Assembly (NCBI GenBank): GCA_009763385.1
Contig: CM019824.1
Coordinates: 148,435,705-148,499,704 of the forward strand
Reading direction: 5' to 3'
DNA length: 64,000 nt
Origin: Coix lacryma-jobi var. lacryma-jobi
Taxonomy: Eukaryota > Streptophyta > Magnoliopsida > Poales > Poaceae
Shown here: positions 34,915 to 47,108 of the stretch, piece by piece
Layout: each line of letters opens with the position of its first letter
Position numbering within the stretch: position 1 is the first letter of the stretch
Made by a program: the position numbers and the translations under genes
Notes under the pieces: generated by a model
Databases searched by the model: none
Seen by the model: only the letters and a program-made list of their open reading frames with translations
What the model was told of the DNA's origin: nothing

Positions 34915-37900
34915 ATGGATAATCCAATTGATGGTAATGAAGGAAAATTGGGACGAGGTTTCATGTCGGCTGATAAATTAGAAGAAGTAAATGTTGGTAA
35001 TGAAGCCGAAACAAGACCAATATATGTTAGTGCAAATTTGGATCCAGAATATAGATTGAAATTGATAAACCTTTTGAAGGAGTTCAAGGATTGTTTTGCT
35101 TGGGATTACACAGAGATGCCCGGACTAGACCGTTCTATTGTTGAGCATCGATTACCGATCAAACCTGGGTATCGCCCCTACAAACAACCTCCTCGGAAGA
35201 TTTTTAAGGAGGAGGTACTGGCCGACGTGAAAAAAGAAGTTGAGAGATTATTGAAAGCAAATTTCATTCGGCCGTGTAATATATGCAGAGTGGATTTCAA
35301 GCATAGTTCTGGTATATAAGAAGAATGGAAAGATGAGGGTTTGCATTGATTTTAGAGATCTCAATAAAGCTACCCAAATGGACAGTTACCCGATGTCGGT
35401 TGCTGAATTGCTTGTTGATGCAACGGCTCGTTACGAAGTCATCAACTTTATGGATGGCAATGCTGGATACAATCAGATCTTTATGGCAGTGGAAGATATT
35501 TCAAAGACAACTTTTAGATGCCCTGGTCATATTGGTTTGTTTGAATGAGTTGTTATGACATTCGGATTAAAGAATGCCGGCGCAACTTATCAAAGAGCTA
35601 TGAATTTATCTTCCATGAGTTGATCGGCAAAATTGTGGAAATCTATATCGATGATGTAGTCGTGAAGTCTAGGGATCATGAAGAACATCTAGCTGATTTG
35701 AGGAAGACTTTGGAGTGCACAAGGAAACATGGTTTGAGGATGAATCCAAACAAATGTGCTTTTGGAGTTTTGGCAGGTGAGTTTTTGGGGTTTCTGATCC
35801 ATAAAGGAGGGATTGAAGTCGGAAAGAAAAGCATGGAAGCGATAGACAAAGTTGTCCCTCCAACCAACCTCACGGAGTTACAGTCGCTGCTTGGCAAAAT
35901 TAATTTTGTAAGAAGGTTTATATCTATGGGCTAAAAGATAAAGGAATCCTGCAACTTCCAATTGCACAGCCCACAAATGACTTTCCAATTGTGCAATATG
36001 CCAATGACACTTTGCTTATAATGCCAGCTGATGCTAAGCAACTATTTTGTCTTAAAGCCATTCTCAACTCCTTCGCCATGTCTACTGGTCTGAGTGTGAA
36101 TTTTAGCAAATCTCTGATTGTACCCATTAATGTCTCTGCTGGAAAAATGAAGATCTTGGCTGGCACCTTGGGATGTCAGATTGGTTGTTTCCCTTTTACA
36201 TACTTGGGACTTCCCTTGGGCACGACCAAGCCAAAAATGGAGGATTTTGCTCCTATCTTGGATAGGGTGGAAAGGAAACTCTCTGCTTGCTCCTCTCTTC
36301 TATCCTACTCCGGGAGAATGGAATATATCACACTGTTATCACCCATACTGTCACTTATGCTATGTGCACTTTCAAATTGCACAAGGGGTTTATTCATGAC
36401 ATCGATAGAATAAGAAAGCAATGTTTGTGGAGAGGTAATTCGGAAAGAAAACGAGGGGGGAATTTAGTGGCATGGCATTATGTCCAAAGGCCAAAAAAGA
36501 AAGGAGGCCTTGGCATAAAAAACTTAATGTTATAGAATGATGCCTTACCAATGAAGCAAGTCCACAAGTTTTATTCCAAATCTGACATTCCTTGGGTCAA
36601 CCTGCTTTGGTTTAAATACTATGATGGAAAAGTTCCACATGTGCAAAGGAGTTGGGGTCATTCTGGTGGAGATGTTTTCAAATTAAAAAATTTATATGGT
36701 CTCATTACCACCTGTCAACTTGGGGATGGCTCTTCTGTTCTTTTTTGGAGGGACAATTGGGCAGGAGAATGTCTTGAGGATTTATTCCCTAATCTTGCCT
36801 ATTTTGCAAAGGATCCTGCAATGTCTGTAAAAGAAGTCTGTGAAGCTTCCTGTCTTGAGGAGATTCTCACTATTCCTATCTCACAAGCTGCTGCCCAAGA
36901 GTTGGAAAATATTAGAGAATTAATTGAGGCCTTTAATCTGAATAATGAATCTGACAAGAGACTATTCTGTTGGGGAAATGATAAGTACGAGGCTAAGAAA
37001 CTATACATGTTGGCTTTCTTGACCATGCCTGCAGCTCCAGGCTTCAGAATTGTTTGGAAATCCAAGGTGACTCCAAGAGTTAAGTTTTTTGCTTGGCTAG
37101 TTCTTTTGGACAGATTGAACACGAAAAACATGTTATCCAGAAGACACTTCAACGTGCAGCCTAATTGCCTTTGTGTACTTTGTTCAGCTAGAGAAGAAGA
37201 AACAATTGCTCACCTCTTTTTTGACTGTAATTTTGCCAAAAGATGCTGGGACAAGCTTGGAATTGTGAGCACAAGGATGATGAATTCATAGGAAAATTAT
37301 GAGCACAAGGCAGCAAGCAGGGATGCCTTTTTTCACTGAGGTTTTTCTGATTGCAGCTTGGGAGTTATGGAAAATTAGAAACCGTTTGGTGTTTGATGGT
37401 GTTCAGGCTACCTTTTCAAGGTGGCTTGGAAACTTTAAAATTGAAGCTTCTTTGCAATCAAATAGGTTTCAAGAAATGATAGAAGATTAGCTTGTTTGTG
37501 GTTAGATGCTTTGTAATTCTTTATCTCTCTTTTCTTCACTCTTTCCTTCCCCTGATGTAAGTTCTGTTTAGGTCTTGTCCCCTCCCCCTTCTCCCTCCTT
37601 CTCTGAGGTAAGCTCCTCATTGTATAGGTTTGTCCTTCGTTTATTTAATTAAAGTCTTTTTCTCACCATGGGGAACTCCCCCACGGTTCTTGCGTCAAAA
37701 AAGAAGGTTTATATCTAACTTATCAGAAAGAATTTTGCCTTTTTTCTCCGTTGCTCAAGCTTAAGAAAGATCAAGAATTCATGTGGGGTGACGTACAACA
37801 GAAAGCTTTTGATGAAATTAAAGAATACATGAAGGCACCACCAGTGTTGGTACCTCCGCAGCTTGGTAAATCTTTCAAGTTGTACGTGGCAGCCGATAGC

Positions 37901-39990
37901 CTAACAATAGGATCGGCCCTTATACAAGAATTTGAGGGAAAAGAAAGAGTAATAGCTTACCTTAGTCGAAAGCTGTTAGACCCAGACACGAGGTATTCGA
38001 CTACAGAGAAACTTTGTTTATGTGTGTATTACTCATGTACCAAGCTTCGACACTACTTATTAAATGTCGAATGCATGATAGTTTCTGAATTTGATGTGAT
38101 AAAGCATATTTTGTCAATGCCTATTTTGAATGGAAGGATCGACAAGTGGATTTTAGCACTGTCGGAATTTGATTTGAGGTACGAATCGGCAAGGCAGTGA
38201 AAGGTCAAGCTATTACCGATTTTGTTACTCATCATCGTGATCCTTCTGCTAATATGGTAAATATCGCACCTTGGACTTTGTTTTTGATGGTTCATCTTGT
38301 AGTAAGCTGGTGGTGCTGGTATTTTCTTGATTTCTCCACGAGGGTTGACTTTCAAATATGCCATTCCCCATTGAGTTTTATGTTACTAACAATCAAGCAG
38401 AATATGAAGCATTGCTCAGAGGGCTTCGACTGCTTGTAGAGATAAAAGCTATTGCTGTTGAAATTTTTGGGGATTCTGAGTTGGCCATCAACCAATTAAC
38501 CGGTCAATATGAATGCAAAAATAATATATTGAGAGAGTATTATGAAGAATGTCAAGAGCTTTTGAGGTATTTCCAGATGGCAACTTTACATCATATCCCT
38601 AGGGAGCATAATGAAGAAGCAAATAAATTAGCTCAGGCTGCTTCTGATATCGGGAAGATCAAGAAGTTTTTGCTTTGAATGAAGATCATACGGTTAATGA
38701 TTGGAGAAAAGAAATTGCCGATTACTTGAAAAACCTGTCACAAAAAGTCTCCAGAAAGCTCAGGTATAAGGCTCTCAAGTTTACACTTCTTGATGATCAG
38801 TTGTACTATAAATCTATAGATGGAGTGCTCCTCAAGTGTTTAAGTCAAGAAGAAGCCAAAAAGTTGATGTACGAAGTACATGAAGGTTATGTGGGCACAT
38901 CAATCGGCTTACCGAATGAAATGGATAATAAGGAGGACTGAATATTTTTGGCCAACTATGCTCGAAGATTATTTTAAATATTATAAAGGATGTCAAGATT
39001 GTCAGAAATTCGGCAATATTCAAAGAGTTTCGGCATTGGCTATGAATCCAATATCAAGCCGTGGTCGTTTAGGGATGGGCCATAGATTTGATTGGTCAAA
39101 TTCATCCCCTTCTAGCAAGGACATAAGTTCATACTATTGGCTACAGATTACTTTACCAAATGGGTTGAAGCCATACCTTTGAAGAAGGTTACATCAGAAA
39201 ACATGATCAATTTTGTTAAGGAACATATAGTTCACAGATTCGGGATCCCTCAAACTATTACAAAGGATCAAGGGACCTAGTTTACGTCATCCGAATTTTG
39301 TGACTTTGCTGAAGAATGGGGATCAAGTTATATAATTCTTCTCCTTATTATGCACAAGCCAATGGTCAAGCTGAAGCATCAAATAAGATTATGATCAAGA
39401 TTATCCAGAAAAAGATTGATGAAAAGCCGAAGAAGTGGCATTTGGTGCTTAATGAAGCATTGTGGGCTTACCGAATGGCATGTCATGGTTCTACTCAAGC
39501 GTCTCCCTACGAGTTGGTTTATGGGCATTGTGTTGTGTTGCCATGGGAGTTACAATCGAGTTCAAGACGAGTTACATTGCAGAATGATTTAAGGAAAGAA
39601 GATTATAAAAATTTAATGATGGACGAACTAGAAGATTTGCACTTGGTTCGTCTTAAGGCATTGGAGAAATAGAGAAGAACAAATTGTGTGTTGCCAAGTA
39701 TTACAATAGGAGAGTTAAAGAAAAACACTTTGTAGAGGGAGATTTGGTTTGGAAGGTTATATTGCCGATCGGGATGAAGGACAAAGCGTTTGGTAAATGG
39801 TCTCCAAATTAGGAAGGTCCTTTTCGGATAGTAAGACATGTACCTAGCAACACATATATTTTGAAGACTTCATTGGAGAAGAATTTTCTAGAGCTATTAA
39901 TGGGAGATTTCTCAGAGATTCCATCCCATGTAGAAGTTGGTGCATGAACAGTCTCAAAGATTCTTCGTGTGAAGGAAAAATAGCCGATAT
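34915..39990 (+). pseudogene. pol: Tat-2 pol: RT, RNase H, second RNase H, integrase
   Basis: RT spans 34980-35910 (VEHRLPIKPGYRPYKQPPRK, CIDFRDLNKAT, catalytic box YIDDVVVKS near 35645). A TGA at 35546-35548 replaces a Trp. After the LINE insert, the first RNase H runs 37718-38197 (FKLYVAADS, then VIAYLSRKLL). A second RNase H lies at about 38358-38680 (NNQAEYEALLRGL), diagnostic of the Tat lineage. Integrase covers 38680-39670, with the zinc pair CQDCQ near 38988 and the catalytic Glu region NGQAEASNK near 39363. A TAG sits just before FTSSEF near 39280. The integrase C-terminus decays from 39670 to about 39990. There are many frame breaks. Confidence 0.9.
35927..37701 (+). mobile_element. 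5'-truncated LINE (L1 type) in Tat-2 RT
   Basis: The 16-bp target duplication AGAAGGTTTATATCTA is exact at 35911-35926 and 37702-37717. The insert begins within RT and ends in a short A run after TGCGTC. RT remains show QYANDTLLIM, where YADD is normal, so a catalytic Asp is Asn. TYLGLPLG follows (about 36197), then a zf-RVT domain (VTPRVKFFAWLVLLDRLNT, then CVLC...H...C, about 37060-37250) and a C-terminal tail to a stop at 37490. The last 200 bp are 3' UTR. It lies in the same direction as Tat-2. Confidence 0.93.
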
Positions 39991-40281
39991 GAAACATCGC
40001 CTTTAGTACAAAAACTGTTCATAACCCTAGGGCCCTAGCATTTTTCAAGTTAGCAGGTTTATCGGGAGGTGAGAAAGGCGAAGCGCAGTAAATGAGATGA
40101 CGAGTGACATGACATGTCGAAACGAGATCTAGTCGGCTAAAATGACGTCATGCGTTTGGGAAGCGTTTTTCTGAAGAAATGTTGCAATCGAGAAAACCAC
40201 TGAGTAATCAGGGGATGCAAATAGACATTATTCAGAGAAAACAACTTCGTTTATTCATTTACAGATTCGTCCTAGTACAAA

Positions 40282-41102
40282 CTACTCCTGGAATAATCTG
40301 TTCAGAACGGACTGTGGATTGGTGACTCCGGCGAGACCAGCGGCATGATCATCATAAACTTCAAGATGATCTTCAATACCTTCGATTTCATCTGGGCGTC
40401 CGCATGCGAAGCCAACAGGTTGGACGGAGTAGTCCTCGTTGGTCCGAGAGCTCATCGCCGCTAGCCCAAGGGAGGCGCCAAGGTGCACACCTTGGATGAC
40501 GGCCTGATCTATGCGGCCATCTGTAGCATCAAGGCGCGCCTCGGCTAAGTCCCCGTGGGCATTTACCTTGTCGGCAACTCTGTTCGCCGCCGCCCTCAGA
40601 CGGTCATTCTCCGCAGAAAGAGCTGAAAGAAAGAATGAGTTCGTGATGCAGGAAAAGGCCGAAAGAAGATGGAATGAACGATAGATGTAAAACCGGTAAT
40701 GGCGTTGTAGAGCTGCTTCCGCTGGTCCTCCCATTCTGCTTCCTCAAGGCCATATTTCTTGGATACATCCTCCAACTCCTTCTGGGCCTTATCCCTCTCC
40801 TCGCGGTACCGAAGAGCGTCCAAACGGGTGTACCGAGGTGAGTCGTCAGACTCAGAGGAATTTGATGACCCAGAAGAAGGAGTGGAAGAACCCGGTGGAG
40901 CTGCTGTTTCTGGAAAAGGAATCCGGGTTTGGCTGGAGAAAGCCCTCACCCTGGAAAAAAGATGAACAGTGAATCGAGAACTGATAAACAAGAAAAGCTA
41001 CCACAAGGGGGCAAGAAACCAATTTTTACCCATAACGCCGATGAGTCGGTGCTTGGCGTCCTTCCGCTTCGTCTCCAGCGAGACGTTTGCCATGGTCACC
41101 AT
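40282..41102 (-). pseudogene. Antisense small coiled-coil gene of Tat-2, copy a
   Basis: Opposite to Tat-2. Three exons with GT-AG ends: about 41093 (or 41102)-41030 (MANVSLETKRKDAKHRL), 40950-40694 (Ser/Pro-rich, then a charged helix EERDKAQKELEDVSKKYGL) and 40622-40282 (ENDRLRAAANRVADKV, ending VLNRLFQE, stop 40282-40284). The exon 2 to 3 join is in frame (ITALSAEND); the exon 1 to 2 join is off by one base. An ATAAATATAA box lies at 41221-41230, about 120 bp upstream. The product would be about 220 residues of unknown function. It resembles the gene at 47109-47991 (ARLD..GRI.Q, then LNRL). Confidence 0.65.
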
Positions 41103-41339
41103 TGTCTGCCATTGATGAAAATACAGGCGAGGGTTTTCTCTCTGGTTTGAGTTAGGAGCTGGGGAATGGAGAGATTGCAAGTCAAACTGATTGGAGTTGA
41201 AGATGATGGCCTGCGTAGGGTTATATTTATGGAACCGTGGCTTGCAACCCGGAAAGCCAAGCGTCGGAGTAAGGTTTTCATGATTTATGGGCCGTTGTTG
41301 GGCCGGGTCAGATTTTTGCTGACTTGAGGAGATCGTAGC

Positions 41340-41640
41340 TCCAGAATCAGGAAGCCGATAGGATTCGGCTTAGGATCGTTGCCACATGAAGTGTTCAGTT
41401 TTGGTCGATTGTTTGGAAACTCATATTACCGATTAGTGCCGAAGACAGTAAGTTTGGCAAATGGTCTTCGATTTGGGAAGGACCATATTTTATTCCAAGC
41501 AATGGAATTTTAATGGAGAAGTCTTCAAGAAAGCTGTAAATGGAAAATTCCTTAAGAAGTACTATCCTAACATCGTCATGAATTGGAAAATTGAGAGGAA
41601 TCCGGAACACTAGATCTGAAAATAGCCGATTACAACAATC
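41340..41640 (+). pseudogene. Second, duplicated integrase C-terminus remnant in Tat-2
   Basis: The sequence around 41430-41612 (SKFGKWSSIWEGPYFIPS, then VNGKFLKKYYPNIV) repeats the integrase tail at about 39760-39930 (KAFGKWSP, EGPFRIV). With the antisense gene next to it, this is a diverged duplication of a unit of integrase tail plus antisense gene. Confidence 0.7.
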
Positions 41641-41842
41641 GCCTACAAAAAAAAGATGACTGACATGATTGTCGGTAATAGCTGATGTGGTATACGTCGC
41701 CTTTAGAGCAAAAATAAAGGTCAATGATTAATGCACGAAGCAGAACACGCATTGATCTCAAGGGATCAGTAACAGATTGATTTCAAGGATCAAACAAAGG
41801 GCTTTTTATTTACAGAAGGTGGGTACAAGATTACAGTAAGGA

Positions 41843-43364
41843 TTAGTTCGTCCACCCCATCCTACGCCTAATCGGGAGAACATGGTCAAAGGAATCAGCC
41901 AGATCTGTTCCAGCTTCCTTCATATCATCCACAGAATGTTCTACCTTGTATTCCAGCCACCGCTCACAGACGTCGAATCTGCAATAGTCGGCGCCGGATT
42001 GAATTCGTACGGCGTTGAAGGCAAGTGCTGCGCCGTATCCCATGCCAGCCCTGAAGATGTCGGGAAGGATTCGGTTAACCTCGTTCACCCGATCCAAGGC
42101 TGTCGTACCCGCCGCATTGGCCGTAATGGCAAGCTTGGCAACGGCAGTTTCAAGAGCATGAAGTTTTGTCTCCAGAGCTGAAAGGGAGAAGAGTAAGTAA
42201 GGGCGTGTTTGGTTCACACCCTGAGTCTTGTTTGCGTGGCCAGCAGGTAGCCTGGAAGCTGTCTGGAGCTCATTTGGATGGAACCGTGAGACATTGCTTC
42301 CACCAGGCAACAACAGTTCAGGTCCAGGCGAGCAAAATCGAATGCCTGGCACGGCTCAGCTTGCCTGGTGTGCAATCAACCATGATGTGATGGTTTCCTA
42401 CTATTAATTATTCACCAAAGTACTATATATATTATTATTTTAGTCTCTTAGAAACAGTTACTATTACTGCTAAACAGGTTTTGGAGGCGTCAATTATTAT
42501 TCTATCTACTGTTCATTATATCACTGTTTAAAGTCTAGGTTATGATTCTATTATTTATTTATATTTTTTATTTATATTATACAGAGTATTCATTAATTCA
42601 GGGCCTTTACCTTTTATTTCTTTTTTCATGGAAAGAAGTACTGTATGGTGTAACCTATTTTGTATATACATTTATTTATCTCTCCCTACCGTTGATCATG
42701 GTCACGTTAAATTAGCATGGTCTGTACAGTGTAATTATATTTTTCTTTCTCGTAGTATGTTCTTTCCTTGGCATTTTCTAAATAGTTAAAATCTATTAAA
42801 TTTATTTGTAATTTTAAATATAGTTAATTGAGAAAATACGTGGATGGTTTATATTTTATTGCTTGTATACATTATAATAGTAACTGTATATGTTTAAATA
42901 TGATATTATATCTTTTATTTGTTTTTTTCAGGCACAGGCTTCCAACTAAACGCATCTCATCTAACTTGCCTGGCCAGGCAGATTCTATCAAATTTTCAGG
43001 CAACTTTCATGCAACACTTTTTACCAGGCAAGTAGTCCAGGCTTCCATCCAAACAGGCCCTAAAAGCAAGAGGGGAAACAAAGACAAAAATGATGAAAAT
43101 ATTCACCAGCGGCCCGATTCTGAGCGATGTCACGCTCCCGGGAGACTCGGGTAATCTCCTGATCCTTCTCCTCCAGATGAAGCTGAAGGTCTATGACCTG
43201 TTGAGTCAGGTTTTCAGAGAAATCATCATCGATCTTCTTGAACAAAAGTAACAAAGTAAGAACGACTGCTTCATTTTGAAACAAAAAATAGAAGAGAGCA
43301 ACCTCTTCTTGGAAGTGCTGGAAGCGCCAAGCTCGGAGCTATGTCTGCTCGCCACAGAAGACAT
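41843..43364 (-). pseudogene. Antisense small coiled-coil gene of Tat-2, copy b
   Basis: Same plan as copy a. Exon 1 is 43364-43303 (MSSVASRHSSELGASSTSKK). Exon 2 is about 43236-43107 (ENLTQQVIDLQLHLEEKDQ, a coiled coil). Exon 3 is 42177-41843 (ETKLHALETAVAKLAI, then GYGAALAFNAV, ending RRRMGWTN). The exon 2 to 3 join is phase-compatible with AG|CT at 42178; the exon 1 to 2 join is uncertain. Intron 2 carries a Harbinger MITE (42201-43060). The AT-rich box CTTTTTAAG lies about 110 bp upstream. Confidence 0.6.
42201..43060. mobile_element. Harbinger/Tourist-type MITE
   Basis: Terminal repeats GGGCGTGTTTGG (left) and GGGCCTGTTTGG (right, inverted), with TAA target duplications at 42198-42200 and 43061-43063. 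860 bp, AT-rich, no transposase frame. It lies within an intron of an antisense gene, so splicing may still be possible. Confidence 0.85.
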
Positions 43365-43631
43365 CTTCTAGGTTGGATTAGATGATGAAGGAGGAAGAAG
43401 GGTTTTTTCTTGGTTTTGAGAAGCGAAACAGGGGAGTTTGAAGGTGTAAGCCGAAACGGAGAGAAGGGTGACTTAAAAAGACCCCAAAAGGTGCATTGGA
43501 AGGTGAATCGGCAGGTAAGGCAATTATGGCACGCAAAATTTCTACGAGAATGGATGCTTCCAGAGGTTCCATGTCAGTAGTTCAGAGAGAAAGGATTTGG
43601 AATAAATATTTATCCCAAAATTAGGGGCATG

Positions 43632-44941
43632 TGTTACACCAAATTTTTGCACGCGTAAGAAGATGACAGATGGGCCAATATACGAGATGGGCGTATGAGC
43701 ATTCAGCAGGTATCCATGCGGTCGCTAGTTTCCAAGGATTCGGCAACTGCTTGTGCGGTCGGCTATTTTGAGAAAGGGATTTCCGTTTTAAGCAGCGGTA
43801 GCAAGAGCCGATCGAGCAACAAGATGGCGATTAAGGCAATGAAAATTCCGAAGAAAGTCGAAGGCCAAAAATATTGTATTTTTTCGTAAAAACGTTTCAT
43901 AGTCGTATCCTCTTAGGACTCGTTTCGCGTCCAGGGTATAAATATAAACCCTTGGCTATTGTAAAAAGGGTTCACAACCATATCAATACAAACCGGCTCC
44001 GTGCCATCTTCGAGTCCTTTATCGTGTCGTCGAGTTCTTCGAGAGGAATCATCGATCCGCCGACCTCCGTAAGTCCCGACAACCTTGTTATCATGTCTAG
44101 TATCATGCGGTGGATTTAGATGTGATGCAAGTAGTCTTGCTTGTTTCCAATGGTCGTGCGCGGACCTTTGTTAACGATCAGAAATCTTGCTTATGCTTTA
44201 CTATGAGTAATACCGTGCGGCAAGGCGTTTGCTTGATATCTTTAGCAAATGCGAAGTAGTTATCGGCTCTATTAGATTCGGCAAGATCTAGTAGATTCAT
44301 TAAGTTATCATGTGCTGCATGATTTAATTAATCTTGTAACACTCTCTTGCCCAATCTAGATTGACTTTGTTCAGCCTTTCTTTACAAGTTTATTTGTGTT
44401 CCAATAATTGCATGATCATGATGGTCGAATTTTCTAATCTAGATTGTTACCCCATGTGTGGTTCATACATATCAATCACGTTTGAGCTTAGATAAAATAG
44501 GTATCGTGCGGCAGATGCAGTTTTAGATTGGTTTGATCGTGTTTGTTTGCATGTTCCTTCTTCATGGACCCCAACTCGGCTAGTTTGCTGAGCTTGGTTA
44601 CACACCAATTTATAATTTATCTTTACTTGTCCAAGCATGTCTTTTTCATGTACGTACGTTCGGCAATCAGCTGTTACATATTTTATTTTAGAGATAGCCG
44701 AATGACCTTTAAACTTGTTGACAAACAGCTTCTATAGTTGTATGTCGTCATGAGTGGCTTCTGGGCCGTAAATATGGAACTGTCTGGTCTCACCCGACAT
44801 GTTCCAGTTTTATCCCTTGTTGGTTTTCAGGTCAAACCGACTGGCACGTTTCCGGATTTTGAAATCGCCCGGGCATCCGTTTGAAGCCACGCTTTTCAGC
44901 TTGCTGTGTGTCAGGCGTGGAACGCCGTTTTTGCGTCAACA
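43632..44941 (+). repeat. 3' LTR of Tat-2
   Basis: 1310 bp, preceded by the polypurine tract AAATTAGGGGCATG (43618-43631). TATAAATA at 43937-43944. It ends GCGTCAACA at 44941. Confidence 0.93.
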
Positions 44942-46716
44942 CCTTGCCTCCTGCCAACTGACATCAGACATGGTAGAGAAAAGCCTCCCATGTCTTATGA
45001 ATTTTATCATCCTGTCATGGCAGCTAGACAATTTGGTTTTGGCCAAGTGCCCCCATCTCTCTATTTTGTTGACAAACTCAGGCCAAGGAAGCAGTAGACT
45101 CTGCTCTAAGTATGACAGAATACTTCAACTGGAAAAATCTGTTTCCCTGAAGATGGACAAAGAATGGAACTGTAGGCCCTTCTCTTTAGTCTCTTTCTAT
45201 GACTGGTGGCAGCAATGGAGCACCCATCTTTTTAATAAGGCTGTGGCCACTTATTGTCTGAAATTGGATTCAGACTTCCAGGCAACCGATGGTATAATTC
45301 AATTTGTCCTCAAATTCATACTTTTTACCAACTGTCCACTTCTGATATATGCCAAATGTTTTGCAGGATTTGGTCACCTTGAATCCTCCAGAAATAAATT
45401 ACAACATATGGTGCCCAAATCCAAGGATTGGCTGTGATGCTCCAACAATCAAGACTTTGATGAAGAGAAAGTTCTAACATTTTCAGATGATCAGACCCTT
45501 AGCACTTTTATAAAGGAAGCTGGCTCTTCCAAGAAACAGAAAACTGACAAGCCAACTGCTAAGGTCATATCCAAGAAGAAGAAAAGAGACACCTCCTAAA
45601 GCAGCCAATCCTCGCTCAAAAATGTCAATGCAAAGGTAATAAAAACTTGTCTTTTCTTGTCCTCATCACAAAATCGTTGACTCTTTCTATCTTCTTGATT
45701 CCTAGGAACAAGCTGGTACTTATAATATTGAGTTGTCTCAGGAGCAGGTGGATACCCATCGTATAGATTCCGAAACACTTCCTCTTCCTGATTTTGATCA
45801 AGAATTTCCCCACCCAGGTATACCCTTTAGCTGACAACTCAATTTTCCTCGGTGGATGTTCTTGAGAGCTGATGAAAATTCTTTCAGACGCTCTCCCTGA
45901 TCCTTCTCCAACCTTCCCTGAGCTTCAAATCAATCCACTTGAACAGGTGCTCCAATCAACACTATTTTCTCCTTTCAACATCCCCCTATTTATGATTTAT
46001 TTATACATTTATCTGTGCAGGAGCAAGGAGAACCCTCTTCCCCTGTCATTCCTTTCGACTTAGAGGATTATATGGATGAAGGGGGAGAACTTGTACCAGA
46101 TTACTCCAAGAAACTCTCTGAAGAAACTAAGGCTCGGCTGCAACCATTACTTCCTCTTTTGGAGACCAACATAGCCGATCTGGTGAATGATGCAAGAGGA
46201 ATCAGAAAAATCTTTGACTTGATCAAAGATGACATACCAGATGATCTCAACAAAGCTCTGATCCATGTTGCTCATATAGAGTTTCTTCGGCTGGAATTCA
46301 TGGAAGCCAGAGCCAAACTTTTAGCGCGTGAAGCTCAAGTACATCTGCCAGCACATGAGCAACGTTGCATCTCTGACATGGTTGCTGCAAAGGACACTAT
46401 AGATCGACTGAATTCAGATTCCACCGTCCTCATCGGCAACTTATCATCTTTAGAAGCCGAGAGGGGTCAGTTGTTGAGCAGACTTCAAGTTATCGATGAA
46501 CAGATCAAATTGAAGAAACATAGCCTGGAGAACATTCTTGTTGCTCTTCGTGAACAAAAGAAAAAGATAACACTTCTTCATGGCGAGCTCCAAGATGTTA
46601 AAGCCAAGAAGAAACGAATCCCAGGTTCCATTGAAGAGGATCAGAAAAAGATAGCCGATATAGACGCCATCCGCTCGAATGCTTTGATTGTATTAAAATC
46701 TGTATTAAACATGTAA
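44942..46716 (+). pseudogene. Antisense plant-mobile-domain gene of Tat-1, second part
   Basis: Continues the frame cut at 32565 (PTDIRHGREKPPMSYEFYHP, then YFVDKLRPR) with a break near 45100. PMD-like sequence follows (FSLVSFYDWWQQWSTHLF). The 3' part has canonical introns: exon end 45635 (CAAAG|GTAATA), exon 45706-45817, exon 45888-45946 and last exon 46021-46716. The three last exons read through without a stop in one frame, ending in a long coiled coil (about 46380-46690; LEAERGQLLSRLQ, LREQKKKITLLHGELQ). The preceding exon has one TAA (45597-45599) that is probably a former CAA. The total would exceed 700 residues. Confidence 0.75.
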
Positions 46717-46992
46717 TCCAGTCTATCTGTAATTCCTGACTCTTAACCCTTTTTCTGTGTAAACATTCTTCATTAGTCGACTAGCATCATGGCATCCCAT
46801 TACTTACTTGGCACTCTATAGTTTTACCAGCTATTCAGCCAACGCCACCCAGATAACTTATCTTTTAGTCGATCAGTACCAGCATGGCCTATTTTAGCCG
46901 ATTGATATAAGAACGACCTATTTGGTCGATTCACCTTAGGATCTAGATCCGAGGGTGCCCCCGAGCCGACACCTTTTCACCTTCTCGAATCT

Positions 46993-47000
46993 TATATAAA
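46993..47000 (+). promoter_or_regulatory. TATA box of the Tat-1 small antisense gene
   Basis: TATATAAA, 109 bp upstream of the ATG at 47109. It suggests that the antisense gene has its own promoter rather than relying on an LTR. A comparable box sits at similar spacing before copy a in Tat-2. Confidence 0.6.
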
Positions 47001-47108
47001 TGCCAAACGCCAACTTCTCGAACACACCGCGCATTCATTGCTTTACTCTTCGGCCTTTGCTCTTCTCACTCACCAAACGCTTTTCTTCATCGTCTGACGG
47101 CCGAAGCA

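Larger units (their letters stand above)
32566..44941 (+). mobile_element. Tat-2: Ty3/gypsy element inside Tat-1
   Basis: The LTRs (32566-33904 and 43632-44941) start TGTTAACACC or TGTTACACC and end GCGTCAACA. The target duplication CCTTG is exact at 32561-32565 and 44942-44946 and splits the antisense PMD gene of Tat-1. Inside are the primer site, gag N-terminus, a protease remnant, RT, RNase H, a second RNase H, integrase and two antisense small genes. The second RNase H marks the Tat lineage. A LINE and a MITE are inserted in it. Polymerase is broken by stops and frameshifts. Confidence 0.95.
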
